A DNA stretch of 64,000 nucleotides from Dallia pectoralis (lineage: Eukaryota; Chordata; Actinopteri; Esociformes; Umbridae): NCBI GenBank assembly GCA_029465975.1, contig CM055736.1, forward strand, positions 3,535,215-3,599,214, written 5' to 3'. Position numbers and translations under genes: made by a program. Below the pieces are notes generated by a model. That model was not told the origin of the DNA. It made no database searches and was given only the letters and a program-made list of their open reading frames with translations. Shown in pieces: positions 37,118 through 49,260 of this stretch (within the stretch, counting starts at the first letter, position 1; the number at the start of each line of letters is the position of its first letter).

Positions 37118-37436
37118 AGAAAACAGGGGCTGGAAGCGAGAAAACAGAGAGGGGCTGGAAGCGTGAGAGAGAGAGAGAGGAAGAGAATTAGAAAACAGAG
37201 AGAGAGAGAGAGAGAGAGAGCGGGGCTGAGAGAGAGAGAGAGAGAGAGAGGAAGAGAATTAGAAAACAGGGGCTGGAAGAGAGAGAGAGAGAGAGGAGGA
37301 AGAGAATTAGAAAAAAGGAGCTGGAAGCCGGAGAGAGAGAGGATAGAGGAAGAGAATTAGAAAACAGGGGCTGGAAGAGAGGGAGAGAGAGTGAGAGAGA
37401 GAGAGAGAGAGGAGGAAGAGAATTAGAAAACAGTGA
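35969..37436. repeat. GA-rich 52-bp minisatellite, right part, scrambled
   Basis: The same GGGGCTGGAAGCGAGAG and AGAATTAGAAAACAG modules appear, but many units are truncated or fused (for example near 36100, 36460, 36640, 36870 and 37140). The order is irregular compared with the left part. At 36025-36042 it includes CACACTCCCAGCATGCAG, identical to the 5' end of LINE copy 1. The array ends in unique sequence at about 37437. Confidence 0.93.
36025..36042 (-). mobile_element. Scrap of LINE 5' end inside the GA array
   Basis: Eighteen bases equal to the 5'-terminal sequence of LINE copy 1, embedded between GGCTGGAAG and GGGGCTGAGAGAG of the array. It may be a leftover of a third insertion or a recombination product. 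Confidence 0.6.
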
Positions 37437-40144
37437 ATCAAATAAAGAGAAAGGTAACAGTGAGTTGTATTTACCATTCCTGCGTAGGATACTTGCAGCC
37501 TCTCCTTTCGGCCGTCCACTCTCAGCTGGGTTTTTTGGACTCCTCAGTTCCTCCCCTCACGTTCCTGCCCTGACCTCTGCCCTGGAAATGTTCCAACCAC
37601 CTTTTTTTTTTTACCAATAGCAGCGCAGCTACGTGCCAACACTCCTCTGTGTGTGCGGTCGAGCAGAAAGCAGGTGTAACGCACGCTGCATCCACAACTA
37701 CGGGCGAAGTGTGTTGGTGTGTGAACCAGGACATACCCAGGCTCGTGTCAATAAGAGAACGTGAAGTTGGGCAGCTTGTCCTGTAAGCAAATGGGACAAC
37801 GGACCCCAGGATGGAGTTCATATTTTTCTATGAGCAGCATCAAATCGTATTGGCTTGGTGTACTGAGACAACGTTCATGTCACGCTAACAACGTCTGCTA
37901 ATAGACCCTACCTTAATGCAACGCTGTCTGTCTGCGCCGTATCAGTAAACTGTGGGTGATGTTTTTGGTTAAATAACCACTGTTTCTGTACATGGAGGAA
38001 CAATGTCTTTACGTTTTTTCACTAGACACCCCTGTGTAACTCGGCCGCTGTACTATCGTGCTCGCTTTGCTGCGTTTTTCATTGCAAACATAGGTGCAAC
38101 ACTGCCATCTGTTGGACACCGGCTGTAAAAGGCTTAATGAAGCCGACTGGGAAACAAACATTGAGGTATTTCTATTGGGGGTTGGGTTGTGTGAAGAATG
38201 AGGTCACTGTGACGTGTACATATCTCAACTGTGGGCTTTCCTGTGCTTCAATCGACCGTCCTCTCCTTCCGCCTTCTTCGTTCTACCGTCCTCTTCTCCT
38301 GCCCTCTGCTTTATCTTGGTCTACCGTGCCTGCCTTCTGTAATGCCTTCTGTAATGCCTTCTCTATGTGTCTCTCTCTTATCTCTGTCTCTCTATCCCCG
38401 CTGTCTTTCTCTCTGTCGCTTTGGCTCCCTTATCTCTGTCTCAGTCTCTTGTTCCTTGTCCCGTCCTGTCTCTCTGTCACTGTCATCCGTGGGAAAACCT
38501 CTCCAGGGTCGTATCCAACGCCGGGGAACGTGGCACTGATTCAGGGGGCCCATGTTTTGGCAGGAGGCCCACTGCTCCTATTAACACCATTGTGGCCAAT
38601 CAGAGGCTCAGGCTTACATGTGGACTGTGTAATATATTTGTTTGCGATTCAAGACGTTGGCCCCGTGAGAGATAACGCTGACATTAGCATTCTAGTCCGT
38701 TAGCCGACACTCTTATAGCTGAATCTCACCTCTTATTGTTCGGTGCTCGAAGGGAAAGGCAAGTGCAAGTTCTAGATGTTTTAAGGAGGGAGAGGATATG
38801 ATTAAATAGTCTTATGTAACATACTCGTTATAAAGGCTCGTTGGAAAGAGGCAGAGTTGTTTTGAACACACACACACACACACACACTAGGGGCTAGATC
38901 AGTCCAACAGCCCCAGCTCTCGTCTCTACCCCGGCTAATTATGGGACTTCTGGTACCCAGAATGCCCAGCGCCCACAGCCCCCCAAACACAATTATCTCC
39001 ACTTTAACACAGTCAATTCATTGATCACCGGGTCGGTTCTGTCACACAAGGGGGGAGTAAAACGGGCAGAAATCAATGTTTATTCCACCGGTGGTGGGTC
39101 CCATAGCCCGTCTGGCAGAGCTTGATATGCCAGGCCCCAGCTATTCCCGTCCGCTTTCAATCAGATCCTTTAACGAGAGCCACTCGAGCAAGCGTGCGCG
39201 CGCCCACGTGCGCGTGTGTCCGTGCTCGCCACACCGTGTGCGTGTGAAGTCATTGGAGAGATCAATGGTCGACATACGGAATAATGACCAATTCATTAGG
39301 GACGTACACACAGAACGGCAGTTTGGAATTGCAGCCGACAGATCTCACCATCGATCGGATGCACTTTCCCGACAGCCGCTGCGGCGCAGGTTCCCATAGT
39401 TGAATACACCGTAATTGCTGCCGTAAAGAACTGTTTTCAATTGGGATCTGATAACGATCGCTAAGAGTTATAACGAAAAAGACTGTCCGTGTGTTGTCGA
39501 ACGGGTGCGTTACTACTTTGTCTTCAGGTCTGGTGGTGCTTAAGAAATGCCATCAGGAGCATTTTATACAGTCGTTTATGAATGAGCTTAACCTTAAAAT
39601 AAAGATTCTTCACAGTCATTTTCTTAAGGTTAACTTTAAGATTTGTTATTGTCAACCCTGCATGTTTTACTACATTTCTTATCATGTGCACCATCTGATG
39701 TTTTAATTCCTTCTCCCGTTTGTGAGTAACCACCTTTTCTGAGTACGTGCGTCGTGCGTGTTTCTCACCTAGTCTGTCTGAGCTCACATATTGATATATA
39801 GTCCCGCACACACACACGTCCTTCTTTTCATACTTTCATCTGACTACACTAAAGCAGAAAATGCTGGTTCAAAGATCCAATAATTAATTCTCCTCTGGAC
39901 ATTGAAGTTTCAGATTTGAACGGAACAGCTACAGACCGACTCCGCTGTGAAAACCAGGAAGGCGAGGTCCGATAATTGACAACAGGTTGCAAATGGGACC
40001 TTTTTATCAGCCGTGTATTGAATTCCACAGTTTCGTTTGAGTAGGCAGTGTATTCAAATGCGAAGCAAATGAGCGACCTCTATCTAACAACAAAGAAGAA
40101 GTGGGGAAAATTTAATTTGAATGCATTTGTCAATCCAAACCTAT
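37437..40144. other. No gene recognised
   Basis: Single-copy sequence with a TC/CTCT-rich stretch at about 38360-38480 and a CA run near 38870. The longest frames (188 codons from 38137; 107 codons from 39076) have no recognised domain. The first runs through the TC-rich stretch, where frames stay open by composition. Confidence 0.45.
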
Positions 40145-40272
40145 TTCGTCTGTTTCCTAGCCCCTGTCTCAGTCTGATGTATGAGAGTCCTGGTCCACTC
40201 TCCTTTCCTTCGTCTGTTTCCTAGCCCCTGTCTCAGTCTGATGTATGAGAGTCCAGGTCCACTCTGCCTTCC
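40145..40272. repeat. 64-bp tandem duplication
   Basis: Two copies start at 40145 and 40209. Each contains TTCGTCTGTTTCCTAGCCCC and GTCTGATGTATGAGAGTCC. They differ at a few positions, including one T/A. Confidence 0.9.
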
Positions 40273-40635
40273 TTTATCGATTTGCTTTAATAAACACCCT
40301 GCTGGCATTTCGGTCTGCCCTTTCCTTTTTGCAGCTTTACCTTTGAATGGGCGCCGTGCCAACCTGCTCGTGTCTATATGTGTCCGTGTGAGATCTTACA
40401 GTCCAGTGACTCCCGTCTAAATGTCCCTCACTTTTTTAATTGGCTTTACGTTTCTACACAAGTAATGAATAATTCAGCCGCTAATTTGCATTCAAAACGA
40501 GCAAGGGCACAGCGTGAATGGTTTGCTGAACGGTTTGGCCAGGAGGTGATGCCTGTGACCAGGGGAACCGTGGTGAGAAGGAACGACACTGAAGTTCATA
40601 TTATTTAACCTGATCTAGACAGCCATCCCGTCTGT
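40273..40635. other. No gene recognised
   Basis: Short unique spacer between two repeat arrays. Confidence 0.45.
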
Positions 40636-41036
40636 GGGATCATTGCAGTACCCTATACAACCACTAGGGATCATTGCAGTACCCTATACAACCACTAGGG
40701 ATCATTGCAGTACCCTATACAACCACTAGGGATCATTGCAGTACCCTATACAACCACTAGGGATCATTGCAGTACCCTATACAACCACTAGGGATCATTG
40801 CAGTACCCTATACAACCACTAGGGATCATTGCAGTACCCTATACAACCACTAGGGATCATTGCAGTACCCTATACAACCACTAGGGATACTTGCAGTACC
40901 CTATACAACCACTAGGGATCATTGCAGTACCCTATACAACCACTAGGGATCATTGCAGTACCCTATACAACCACTAGGGATACTTGCAGTACCCTAAACA
41001 ACCACTAGGGATACTTGCAGTACCCTAAACAACCTT
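40636..41036. repeat. 31-bp minisatellite, about 13 copies
   Basis: The unit is GGGATCATTGCAGTACCCTA followed by TACAACCACTA. Units in the right third have GGGATACTTG, and the last two have CCTAAACAAC. The repeat is very regular. Confidence 0.95.
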
Positions 41037-41546
41037 TGCAACCTCTACACAAAGATTGTGAATTAAAAAACGTCAGGTTTTTTTGTGTTTTTTCTCCCCT
41101 TTCTAACAACGTTTTCCGTTTTTAAAATAGCTAAAACACAGACCGTTTTATTAACAATTGAAAGGACTGCTAATGGCGCTGATGACGTCATCATTGTTGG
41201 AAACACTTTTTAACCAAAGCGATAAAATACGATAATATTGTAATTACATCAGCCAAAGTTGATCGTTTTTCTTTTCCTATAGTCCCAGGGATATTATTAG
41301 CATAGTTTATGACCCATAGTAATCCATAATAATCGTATACAAGTGTGATATGACTTTCGAAAGTATTTATATATCGTCTTGAAATGATATATAAAGGAGC
41401 TATTCATGAGTGTGTTACTTAGCAATATGATTGTCTTTATTGAACATTACTCAGGTATTATGTAGCACGTTTCCTGTAGTTACGTTTACTTTCTGCATAC
41501 TAAAGACCAGTGAGCATGTTGACTGATTTAAAAAGAGATTTCTACA
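41037..41546. other. No gene recognised
   Basis: AT-rich unique sequence. Confidence 0.45.
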
Positions 41547-42186
41547 TAGAAGTTACTACAAGAGAGACTGCCCTTACACAAGCACACGAATGGACTGGAG
41601 AATCATTAACTATGAAAAACTACAAGAGAGACTGCCCTTACACAAGCACACGAATGGACTGGAGAATCATTAACTATGAAAAACTACAAGAGAGACTGCC
41701 CTTACACAAGCACACAAATGGACTGAAGAATCATTAACTATGAAAAACTACAAGAAAGACTGCCCTTACACAAGCACACAAATGGACTGGAGAATCATTA
41801 ACTATGAAAAACTACAAGAAAGACTGCCCTTACACAAGCACACAAATGGACTGGAGAATCATTAACTATGAAAAACTACAAGAGAGACTGCCCTTACACA
41901 AGCACACGAATGGACTGGAGAATCATTAATTATGAAAAACTACAAGAGAGACTGCCCTTACACAAGCACACGAATGGACTGGAGAATCATTAACTATGAA
42001 AAAATACAAGAGAGACTGCCCTTACACAACCACACGAATGGACTGGAGAATCATTAACTATGAAAAACTACAAGAGAGACTGCCCTTACACAAGCACACG
42101 AATCAACTGGAGAATCATTACCTATGAAAAACTACAAGAGAGACTGCCCTTACACAAGCACATGAATGAACTGGAGAATCATTAAC
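41547..42186. repeat. 64-bp minisatellite, 10 copies
   Basis: The unit contains ACTACAAGAGAGACTGCCCT, then TACACAAGCACACGAATGGA and GAGAATCATTAACTATG. Period checked at 41555, 41619 and 41683. Sporadic substitutions occur (AAGAAAG, CACAAATG, CACACGAATCAAC). Confidence 0.95.
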
Positions 42187-42635
42187 TTAATGTTAATCAT
42201 GTGAAGCACAAACTTTAGAGGTTCATTCACTCATTTGTGTACATTTTTAAAATTCTCCACAAAAATATGTATATGTGGACAAAATAGCACTGGTTTTGCA
42301 GATAGTTGAATTTCCTTACTTGGACTACGATACGCGGTTGTCCCAACTAGGTAGGTTATGATGAACTAATAACCGTAATTCGCTCAGGGAAACAGAGATC
42401 TCAACCATATCCAACACTATTTTCCATTCTTTCAATATTGCAGCAAATTTCCCTGAAAGAACTGATCGTCATTCGATTGATTTACAACATCAGGAGAGTC
42501 TTCATGGGTAAGATGTTTGAGGAGGCAGCCGTCTGTAACTCACTGTCTGCTCGGGAACAGCCCCGATCCGGCTCCCAAGCCACTGCAAAGGTTAGTATGG
42601 CTGCAAGAATTATTAAATCGGCAATTACTTTTGCT
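42187..42635. other. Unique flank of the Rex3 insertion
   Basis: Non-repetitive AT-rich DNA up to the target-site duplication. An open frame enters the Rex3 coding region from here by chance. Confidence 0.5.
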
Positions 42636-42647
42636 GATCTCAACAGC
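42636..42647. repeat. Target-site duplication of Rex3, 5' copy
   Basis: GATCTCAACAGC occurs here, immediately before Rex3 homology starts. The same 12 bases occur at 44576-44587, immediately after its 3' end. Confidence 0.8.
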
Positions 42648-44556
42648 CACGGTGGTCAGGGAAGCTGTCCGACTGAAGAAGGAGGCCTTCAGGGATATGC
42701 TATCCCTGGGGACTCCGGAGGCAGTTGCAGGGTACCGACAGGCCCGAAGGGCTGCAGCCGCTGCCGTGTCAGAGGCAAAGCAGCGTGTGTGGGAGAAGTT
42801 TGGAGAAGCTATGGAGAAGGACTTTCGGTCGGCACCAAAATGCTTCTGGAAAACCGTTCGGCACCTCAGAAGGGGAAAACGGGGAACCATCCAAGCTGTG
42901 TACAGTAAGGATGGGACACTGTTGACCTCAACTGATGATGTGATCGGGCGCTGGAAAGAGCATTTTGAGGAGCTCCTGAATCCGACCTACACGCCCTCTA
43001 GTATAGAGGCAGAGCTGGAGGCTGATGGAGGGGCATCGTCAGTTTCCCTGGGGGAAGTCGCTGAGGTAGTCAAACAACTCCACAGTGACAAAGCCCCAGG
43101 GACTGATGAGATTCGTCCAGAAATGCTAAAAGCTTTGGGTGGGGAAGGGCTGTCTTGGTTGACACGCCTCTTCAACATTGCATGGAAGTCTGGGACAGTG
43201 CCAGAGGAGTGGCAGACCGGGGTGGTGGTTCCCCTCTTCAAAAAGGGGGACCAGAGAGTGTGTGCAAATTACAGAGGTATCACACTCCTCAACCTCCCTG
43301 GTAAAGTGTACTCCAAAGTGCTGGAAAGGAGGGTTCGGCCAATAGTCGAACCTCAGATTGAAGAGGAACAATGCGGTTTTCGTCCTGGCTGGGGAACCAC
43401 GGACCAGCTCTTTACTCTCGCAAGGATCCTGGAGGGGGCCTGGGAGTATGCCCATCCAGTCTACATGTGTTTTGTGGATCTGGATAAGGCGTATGACCGG
43501 GTACCCCGGGATCTTTTGTGGGAGGTGCTGCGGGAGTATGGGGTGAGGGGGTCTCTTCTCAGGGCCATCCAATCTCTGTACGCTCAAAGCATGAGCTGTG
43601 TCCGTGTCCTCGGCAGTAAGTCGGATTCGTTCCCGGTGGGGGTTGGCCTCCGCCAGGGCTGCGCTTTGTCACCAATCCTGTTTGTAATATTCATGGACAG
43701 GATATCAAGGCGTAGTCATGGGGGGGAGGGGTTCCCGTTCGGTGGGCTGATGGTCACATCACTGCTTTTTGCGGATGATGTGGTCTTGATGGCCTCATCG
43801 GTCGGTGACCTTCAGCACTCACTGGATCGGTTCGCAGCCGAGTGTGAAGCGGCTGGGATGAGGGTTAGCACCTCTAAATCTGGGGCCATGACTCTCAGAG
43901 GGAAACCGGTGGAGTGCCTACTCCGGGTAAGGAATGAGTCCTTACTCCAAGTGAAGGAGTTCAAGTACCTCGGGGTCTTGTTCGCGAGTGAGGGAACAAT
44001 GGAGCGGGAGATTGGTCGGAGGATCGGAGCAGCGGGGGCGGTGTTGCATTCGCTTCACCGCACCGTTGTGACGAAAAGAGAGCTGAGCCGAAAGGCAAAG
44101 CTCTCGATCTACCGGTCAATCTTTGTTCCTACCCTGACCTATGGTCATGAAAGCTGGGTCATGACCGAAAGAACGAGATCGCAGGTACAAGCGGCCGAAA
44201 TGGGTTTTCTCAGAAAGGTGGCTGGCCTCTCCCTTAGGGATAGGGTGAGAAGCTCAGTCATCCGAGAGGAACTCGGAGTAGAGCCGCTGCTCCTTTGCAT
44301 AGAAAGGAGCCAGTTGAGGTGGTTCGGGCATCTTGTACGAATGCCACCTGGGCGCCTCCCTAGAGAGGTGTTCCAGGCACGTCCAGCTGGGAGGAGACCT
44401 CGGGGAAGACCCAGGACTAGGTGGAGAGATTATATCTCCACACTGGCCTGGGAACGCCTCGGGATTCCCCAGTCAGAGCTGGCTAATGTTGCCCGGGAAA
44501 GGGAAGTTTGGGGTCCCCTGCTAGAGCTGCTACCCCCGCGACCCGACCCCGGATAA
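42648..44556 (+). pseudogene. Rex3 reverse transcriptase, N-terminally truncated
   Basis: About 635 codons of continuous Rex3 reading frame end with PPRPDPG and a stop at 44556. Motifs in order: KAPGTDEIRPE, NYRGITLLN, EEQCGFRPG, CFVDLDKAYDRVP, GLRQGCALSP and the catalytic LLFADDVVL (FADD at 43768-43779). Then come KYLGVLF, LTYGHESWVMT, the RWFGHLVRMPPGRLP block and RGRPRTRWRDY. The endonuclease domain is missing. The frame stays open about 44 codons upstream into flanking DNA, but that extension has no ATG and is not Rex3. There are no frameshifts or stops, so the copy is fairly young. It cannot move by itself. Confidence 0.92.
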
Positions 44557-44575
44557 GCGGTTGAAGATGAGATGA
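42648..44575 (+). mobile_element. 5'-truncated Rex3 (RTE-clade) LINE
   Basis: The 1.93-kb insertion lies between perfect 12-bp direct repeats. It begins inside the coding region (CACGGTGGTCAGGGAAGC) and lacks the endonuclease, as expected for 5' truncation during reverse transcription. At 43210-43229 it holds TGGCAGACCGGGGTGGTGGT, the conserved block used as a Rex3 survey primer in fish. The 3' end is GATAAGCGGTTGAAGATGAG, the usual Rex3 finish, with a short GATGA repeat. Confidence 0.93.
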
Positions 44576-44587
44576 GATCTCAACAGC
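44576..44587. repeat. Target-site duplication of Rex3, 3' copy
   Basis: A second GATCTCAACAGC, matching 42636-42647. Confidence 0.8.
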
Positions 44588-44962
44588 ACCAAAAGCCCAT
44601 CTGCCAGTTTCATACAGAGGCGTGGTGTTGTCTAATTCCAAATAATTGTGAGCACACAGATTTGCAAACAACTTGGGCGGTTTACATACTGAGGTGAATG
44701 TACATGAATACACTAGGTGGTCCGTCTGTGGCTGACACAAACCGAGACAACGCAGGAAACAAATCTGTCCGTCGGCAGCCAGACGTTCGCCGCGGTCGTG
44801 TGTCTGTGACACGGCTTCGATAACATTGGATAAATGTTTCTTCCACAGAGAGAAGTGTATTTGTATGCAGCGCAGTGTGCTATTGTTTCTGTTGAACGTT
44901 TAAGGGATATAGGCATGAACTGATCCAGTCAACCTCCTGACCTCCTTTTATTCAGATCCTCC
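44588..44962. other. Unique spacer, ends in minisatellite-like flank
   Basis: No gene is seen. The last 30 bases (CCTCCTGACCTCC, ATTCAGATCCTC) resemble the 49-bp unit that appears on the far side of the L2 element. Confidence 0.5.
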
Positions 44963-45261
44963 AGCCTGCCTGCTCTCCAGCCTGCCTGCTCTCCAGCCTG
45001 CTTGCTCTCCAGCCGCTAGTTCCTGTTTCCTGTTTGCTCCAACTGGACGCGCCGCACGCTGCTGCTCCTGCCTACCTAGATTTAGTTTTACCTAGCTTAA
45101 TTTTTCTCGTTCGTACTTATATAATTACGTGCTTAATTTCCCTGATTTTGTTTTACAGTTTACAAACTTATCCGAACATTCACCGGGACCTTCCTGTGTC
45201 TCCGTCTGGATAAGTCGTGCTACTCATCTGCGCACTAGAAAGTTAAGTACTCGTTTGTGTT

Positions 45262-45763
45262 ATGCCTTTTCACTGTAGTCGGTGTACTTTTCAACCTGAA
45301 GGAGAACTACCGCCTTCAAGAGAAGATAGCGAAGTTAGAGTCTCGGTTACAGGTGCATGTGTCAGGGAAGGCTTCTGGTGGAGTAGACAGGCAAGCTATT
45401 GCGCCTGTGCCACTAGGAACACAGCATAGAGCTAGCCCCTCGGCACAGCCCTGGCAGCCGGGCAACTCCTTCAAGTCTTTCTCGGCTACTGGAAAGAATT
45501 GCTACCAACCGGCGAAAATTAGTCTTTCCAACCGATTTTCTCCCTTAGAGTCGGAACCACTGCCCGAGCCGTGCTCTGATGGGAACGAACGGCTTGCAAT
45601 TTCTGCTGGCAGCCCGGAAAAACTGAAAACGCTAGTTATTGGCGATTCCATTACTCGCAGTATTAGATTAGAGGATCAGCCAGCGATCATTCATTGTTTA
45701 CCGGGGGGCAGGGCCACCGATGTAGCCGCTAATCTGGAGTTGGTGCTAGCCAACCGTCATTAA
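45262..45763 (+). pseudogene. L2 ORF1 remnant with SGNH-esterase-like start
   Basis: A plausible start is ATG 45262 (MPFHCSRCTFQ, with a CXXC pair). The longer coding signal lies in the next frame (from about 45290: NYRLQEKIAKLESRLQ, a coiled-coil-like stretch), so a frameshift near 45290-45300 is likely. At residues about 125-130 of that frame KTLVIGDSITRSI matches the catalytic GDS block of SGNH esterases found in ORF1 of some L2/CR1 LINEs. The frame ends at 45763, soon after PGGRATDVAAN. The rest of the esterase domain, including its histidine block, is missing. Confidence 0.6.
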
Positions 45764-45877
45764 AACTGGGCTCAATAAAATAAAAAAGGTAGTGTTAATA
45801 AAAGCAACCTTATTAATATAAGGCCCTCAATTAGTCCAGTAATAAATAAAACTGACATTAACATCTCATATCTAAAA

Positions 45878-48439
45878 ATAGGTCTCCTAAATATTAGATC
45901 ACTTACCTCAAAAGCAATTACAGTAAATTAATTAATTACTGATCATAAATTAGACCTAATTGCCCTGTGTGAAACCTGGCTTAAGCCTGATGAATTTATT
46001 CCTTTAAATGAAGCTTCCCCTCCAGGTTACACCAGTGATCAGATTCCCCGTGCATCCCGTAAAGGGGGGGGGGGTGTTGCTAATATTTATGCTACACAAT
46101 ATAATCTTTCATTAAAACAAATCACTGGGTTTGTGTCTTTTGAAGTATTACTTATGAGAACAATTCAGGGCAATACCTTGTTTTTGATAGCTGCTATCTA
46201 CAGGCCTCCTGGGCCGTACACATTGTTCCTAAGTGAGTTTCCAGAATTCTTGTCCAACATTGTAGTCATGGCAGATTCAATTTTAATCGCTGGGGATTTT
46301 AACATCCATAAGGAAAATACCAATAACCCTCTTCAAAAGGCATTTAGTGCCATAATTGACTCGGTAGGTTTTCTCCAGCACGTCTCAGGACCTACGCACT
46401 GTCACAATCATACTTTAGATTTAGTGTTATCAAAGGGAATAAATGTAATTGATCTAACAATTTTTCCTCAAAATCCTGGTTTATCTGACCATAATCTTAT
46501 AACATTTAGCATTAAAACAAGTGACACTTTTGCCCCCCAGGTAGGGATCTTTAAAACCCGTTGCATAAATTCTACGACTACTAATAAATTTATTGACGCA
46601 TCAGCCTACTTATCTAATCTAATCGACACAAACAAAAATAATCCTAAATTTCTTTTTGACACAATTGCAAAACTCACTAAAAAGCAATGTTTAACCAATG
46701 AAGTGGGTCTTCACTTTAGTTGTGATGAATTAATGAACTACTTCGATGAAAAGATAATCAACATTAGAAAGGAAATTGCAAATTGTACCCTTAACTGCCT
46801 CAGTTTTCAAAAACGTTGTTGTCCTGAGAGCCCGCAGAGCTGCCCTGATTTAGTTTCAATGGCGATTCTTGATTCTTTTGTACCTGTGTCTCTTGAAACA
46901 TTTACAAAATTAATAAATAGTTCAAAATCAACCAACTGTCAACTAGACCCAATTTCAACTAAACTACTTAAGGAGTTACTTCCTGTGCTTGGCCCATCAA
47001 TGTTGAACATAATAAATTGCTCCCTATCCTCCGGATCAGTGCCAACCTCCCTAAAAATTGCAGAAATTAAGCCTCTGCTAAAAAAATTTAACTTAGATCC
47101 GGACATCCTAAAAAACTACCGACCAATATCAAACCTCCCGTTTCTTTCAAAAATCCGAGAAAAATCTGTCTCACTACAACTTACGGCCTTTCTGAAGACA
47201 AATAATATATATGAAAAACTTCAGTCCGGTTTTAGACCCCATCATAGCACTGAGACTGCACTTGTTAGGTGGTAAACAACCTTTTATTGGCTTCTGACAA
47301 AGGTTCTGCATCTCTCCTATTGCTTCTTGATCTTAGTGCTGCCTTTGACACTATTGATCACTCCCTTCTCTTGGAGAGATTGGAGACCCTTGTTGGGCTA
47401 AGAGGACATGTTCTCGATTGGTTTAGATCTTATTTATCAGATAGACTTCAGTTTGTTTGTGTAGATGGCTTATCCTCTAACAAATCAAAGGTATGCTTTG
47501 GTGTTCCACAAGGCTCAGTCTTAGGACCACTTCTGTTCTCCCTCTATATGTTACCTTTGGGTGATGCAATCCGAAAACATAATGCCAATTTTCACTGCTA
47601 TGCCGATGACACGCAGCTGTATATTGCTATGAAACATGGAGAAGCCCCTAAATTAGCCACTATGGAAGCTTGTGTTTCAGATATACAAAAGTGGATGACA
47701 GAATTTTCTGCTCCTAAATTCAGATAAAACTGAAATACTAGTTTTAGGACCTAAGAAACAGAGAGATTTATTGACAGACCTTATGCTGAACCTAAACGGA
47801 TGTATAGTCATTTAAAAAAAAACTGTCAAAAAACTTCGAGTGACCCTTGACCCGGAAATCTCATTTGACGATCACATAAAATATATTTCAAGGACAGCAT
47901 TTTTCCATCTTCGGAATATTGCAAAAATATGAAATTATTTATCAAAAATTGATGCAGAAAAACTAATCCATGCTTTTGTTACCTCAAGATTAGATTATTG
48001 CACTGTTCTATTCTCTGGTTACCCTGATAAATCAATAAACAAACTTCAATAAGTACTTAATACGGCTGCTAGAATCTTAACTAGAACTAAGAAGTTTGAC
48101 CATATTACCCCAGTTTTAGCCTCTTTACATTGGCTGCCTGTTAAGGCTAGGGCAGACTTTAAAGTACTACTGTTAACATATAAAGCTTTACATCAACTTG
48201 CTCCCACCTACCTCGCTGAATTAGTCCAGCCATACATACCCACGCGTAACCTTAGATCAAAGGATGCTGGTCTCCTAATTGTACCTAACATTTCTAAACA
48301 AACAGCTGGAGGTAGAGCCTTCTCCTATAGAGCTCCCCTATTATGGAATGAGTTGCCAATCTGGGTTAGAAATGTAGATTCTGTTCAAACCTTTAAATCA
48401 TAATTAAAAACATATCTTTTCAGTAAGGTCTATGGTTGA
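45878..48439 (+). pseudogene. L2 ORF2: endonuclease and reverse transcriptase, disrupted
   Basis: Endonuclease motifs: GLLNIRSL, LCETWL, AIYRPPG, AGDFNIH, THCHNHTLDLV and LSDHNLI. Reverse transcriptase motifs: NYRPISNLPF, LQSGFRPHHSTETAL, LLLDLSAAFDTIDH, GVPQGSVLGP and the catalytic CYADDTQLY (YADD at 47599-47610). The C-terminal part includes LASLHWLPVKAR and WNELP. Damage: an in-frame TAA at 45929; a frame change at about 47270 explained by one missing G; another frame change near 47712; and in-frame stops at 47930, 48050 and 48401. The natural stop is at 48437-48439. Original role: nicking and reverse transcription at the insertion site. Not functional now. Confidence 0.85.
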
Positions 48440-48559
48440 GTGTAATATGGCCCAGGGTACGAAGGTGAACGGAAGGCTCGGATCTCATTCCGCCCTGCTG
48501 TCTTTGCCTTGCAGGTTCACATCTCCCCTGGGGTGTCCTCTCGATTGCTGCCTGGGGGT

Positions 48560-49260
48560 GGAGTCACTGGCTCGCTATACCTCTCCTTTGTTCGCTCAAT
48601 CCAAGTAGCTAGTGAATAAACTCTGATTATCCCAGTTAACTGTGGGGAGGAGTCACTGGTTCGCTATAGCTCTCCTTTGTTCGCTCAATCCGAGTAGCTG
48701 GTGAATTAAACTCTGATTATCCCAGTTAACTGTGGGGAGGAGTCACTGGGTCGCTATAGTGCTCTGTTGCAGCCTCAATCCGAGTAGCTTTGTGAGCAAA
48801 AACTAAACCTCCCATATGCTCCTTGGAGTGTGGATGTCACTGGCTCGCTATAGCTCTTGTTTGTTCCACCAGCTCGAGTAACTTTGTGAGCAAAAACTAA
48901 ACCTGCCCGAGTGGTCATGGTCGATTGGCGTCCCTGGGTTGATGCTCGGCATAGTGGGTGGGTGTTTTCCGGCCTATTGGGCCCTGTTTCGGGGTTTACC
49001 CTGTTCAGGGCCCCAGCTTCACTGGACCCCCCTGTCTCATTCTAAGATCTATGCTGCTGTATTATGGTGCCGGGGACGTAGGGAACCAGGGTGTCTAACC
49101 TTTCCTGTGTCCTGTCTCTACTAACATCTGTCTGGACTTGTCCTGGGTTTACCCGTTCATGGCCATTGTCTCACTAACCACCCTGTCTCCTATTAAAGTA
49201 TTATGTTCGGTGTACTATTGTGCCGGGAACTAGTGTCCAACCTTTCCCTGTGTTTGTGTC
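48560..49260. repeat. Imperfect tandem repeats in the L2 3' region
   Basis: Four imperfect copies of a roughly 90-95 bp segment (GGAGTCACTGG, TCGCTATAGCTCTCCTTTGT, AATCCGAGTAGCT) lie at about 48560-48910. Two imperfect copies of a longer segment (GGGTTTACCC, CCTGTCTC, CTAACCTTTCC or CCAACCTTTCC) follow at about 48990-49260. Both lie within the element. Confidence 0.7.

Noticed and set aside
38137..38703. 188-codon frame as a possible gene
   Set aside because: It crosses a TCTC-rich stretch with several overlapping frames open. No domain, start context or splice signals could be supported.
42517..42647. N-terminal extension of the Rex3 frame as part of a host gene
   Set aside because: It lies outside the 12-bp target duplication, begins at TTG rather than ATG, and has no similarity I recognise.
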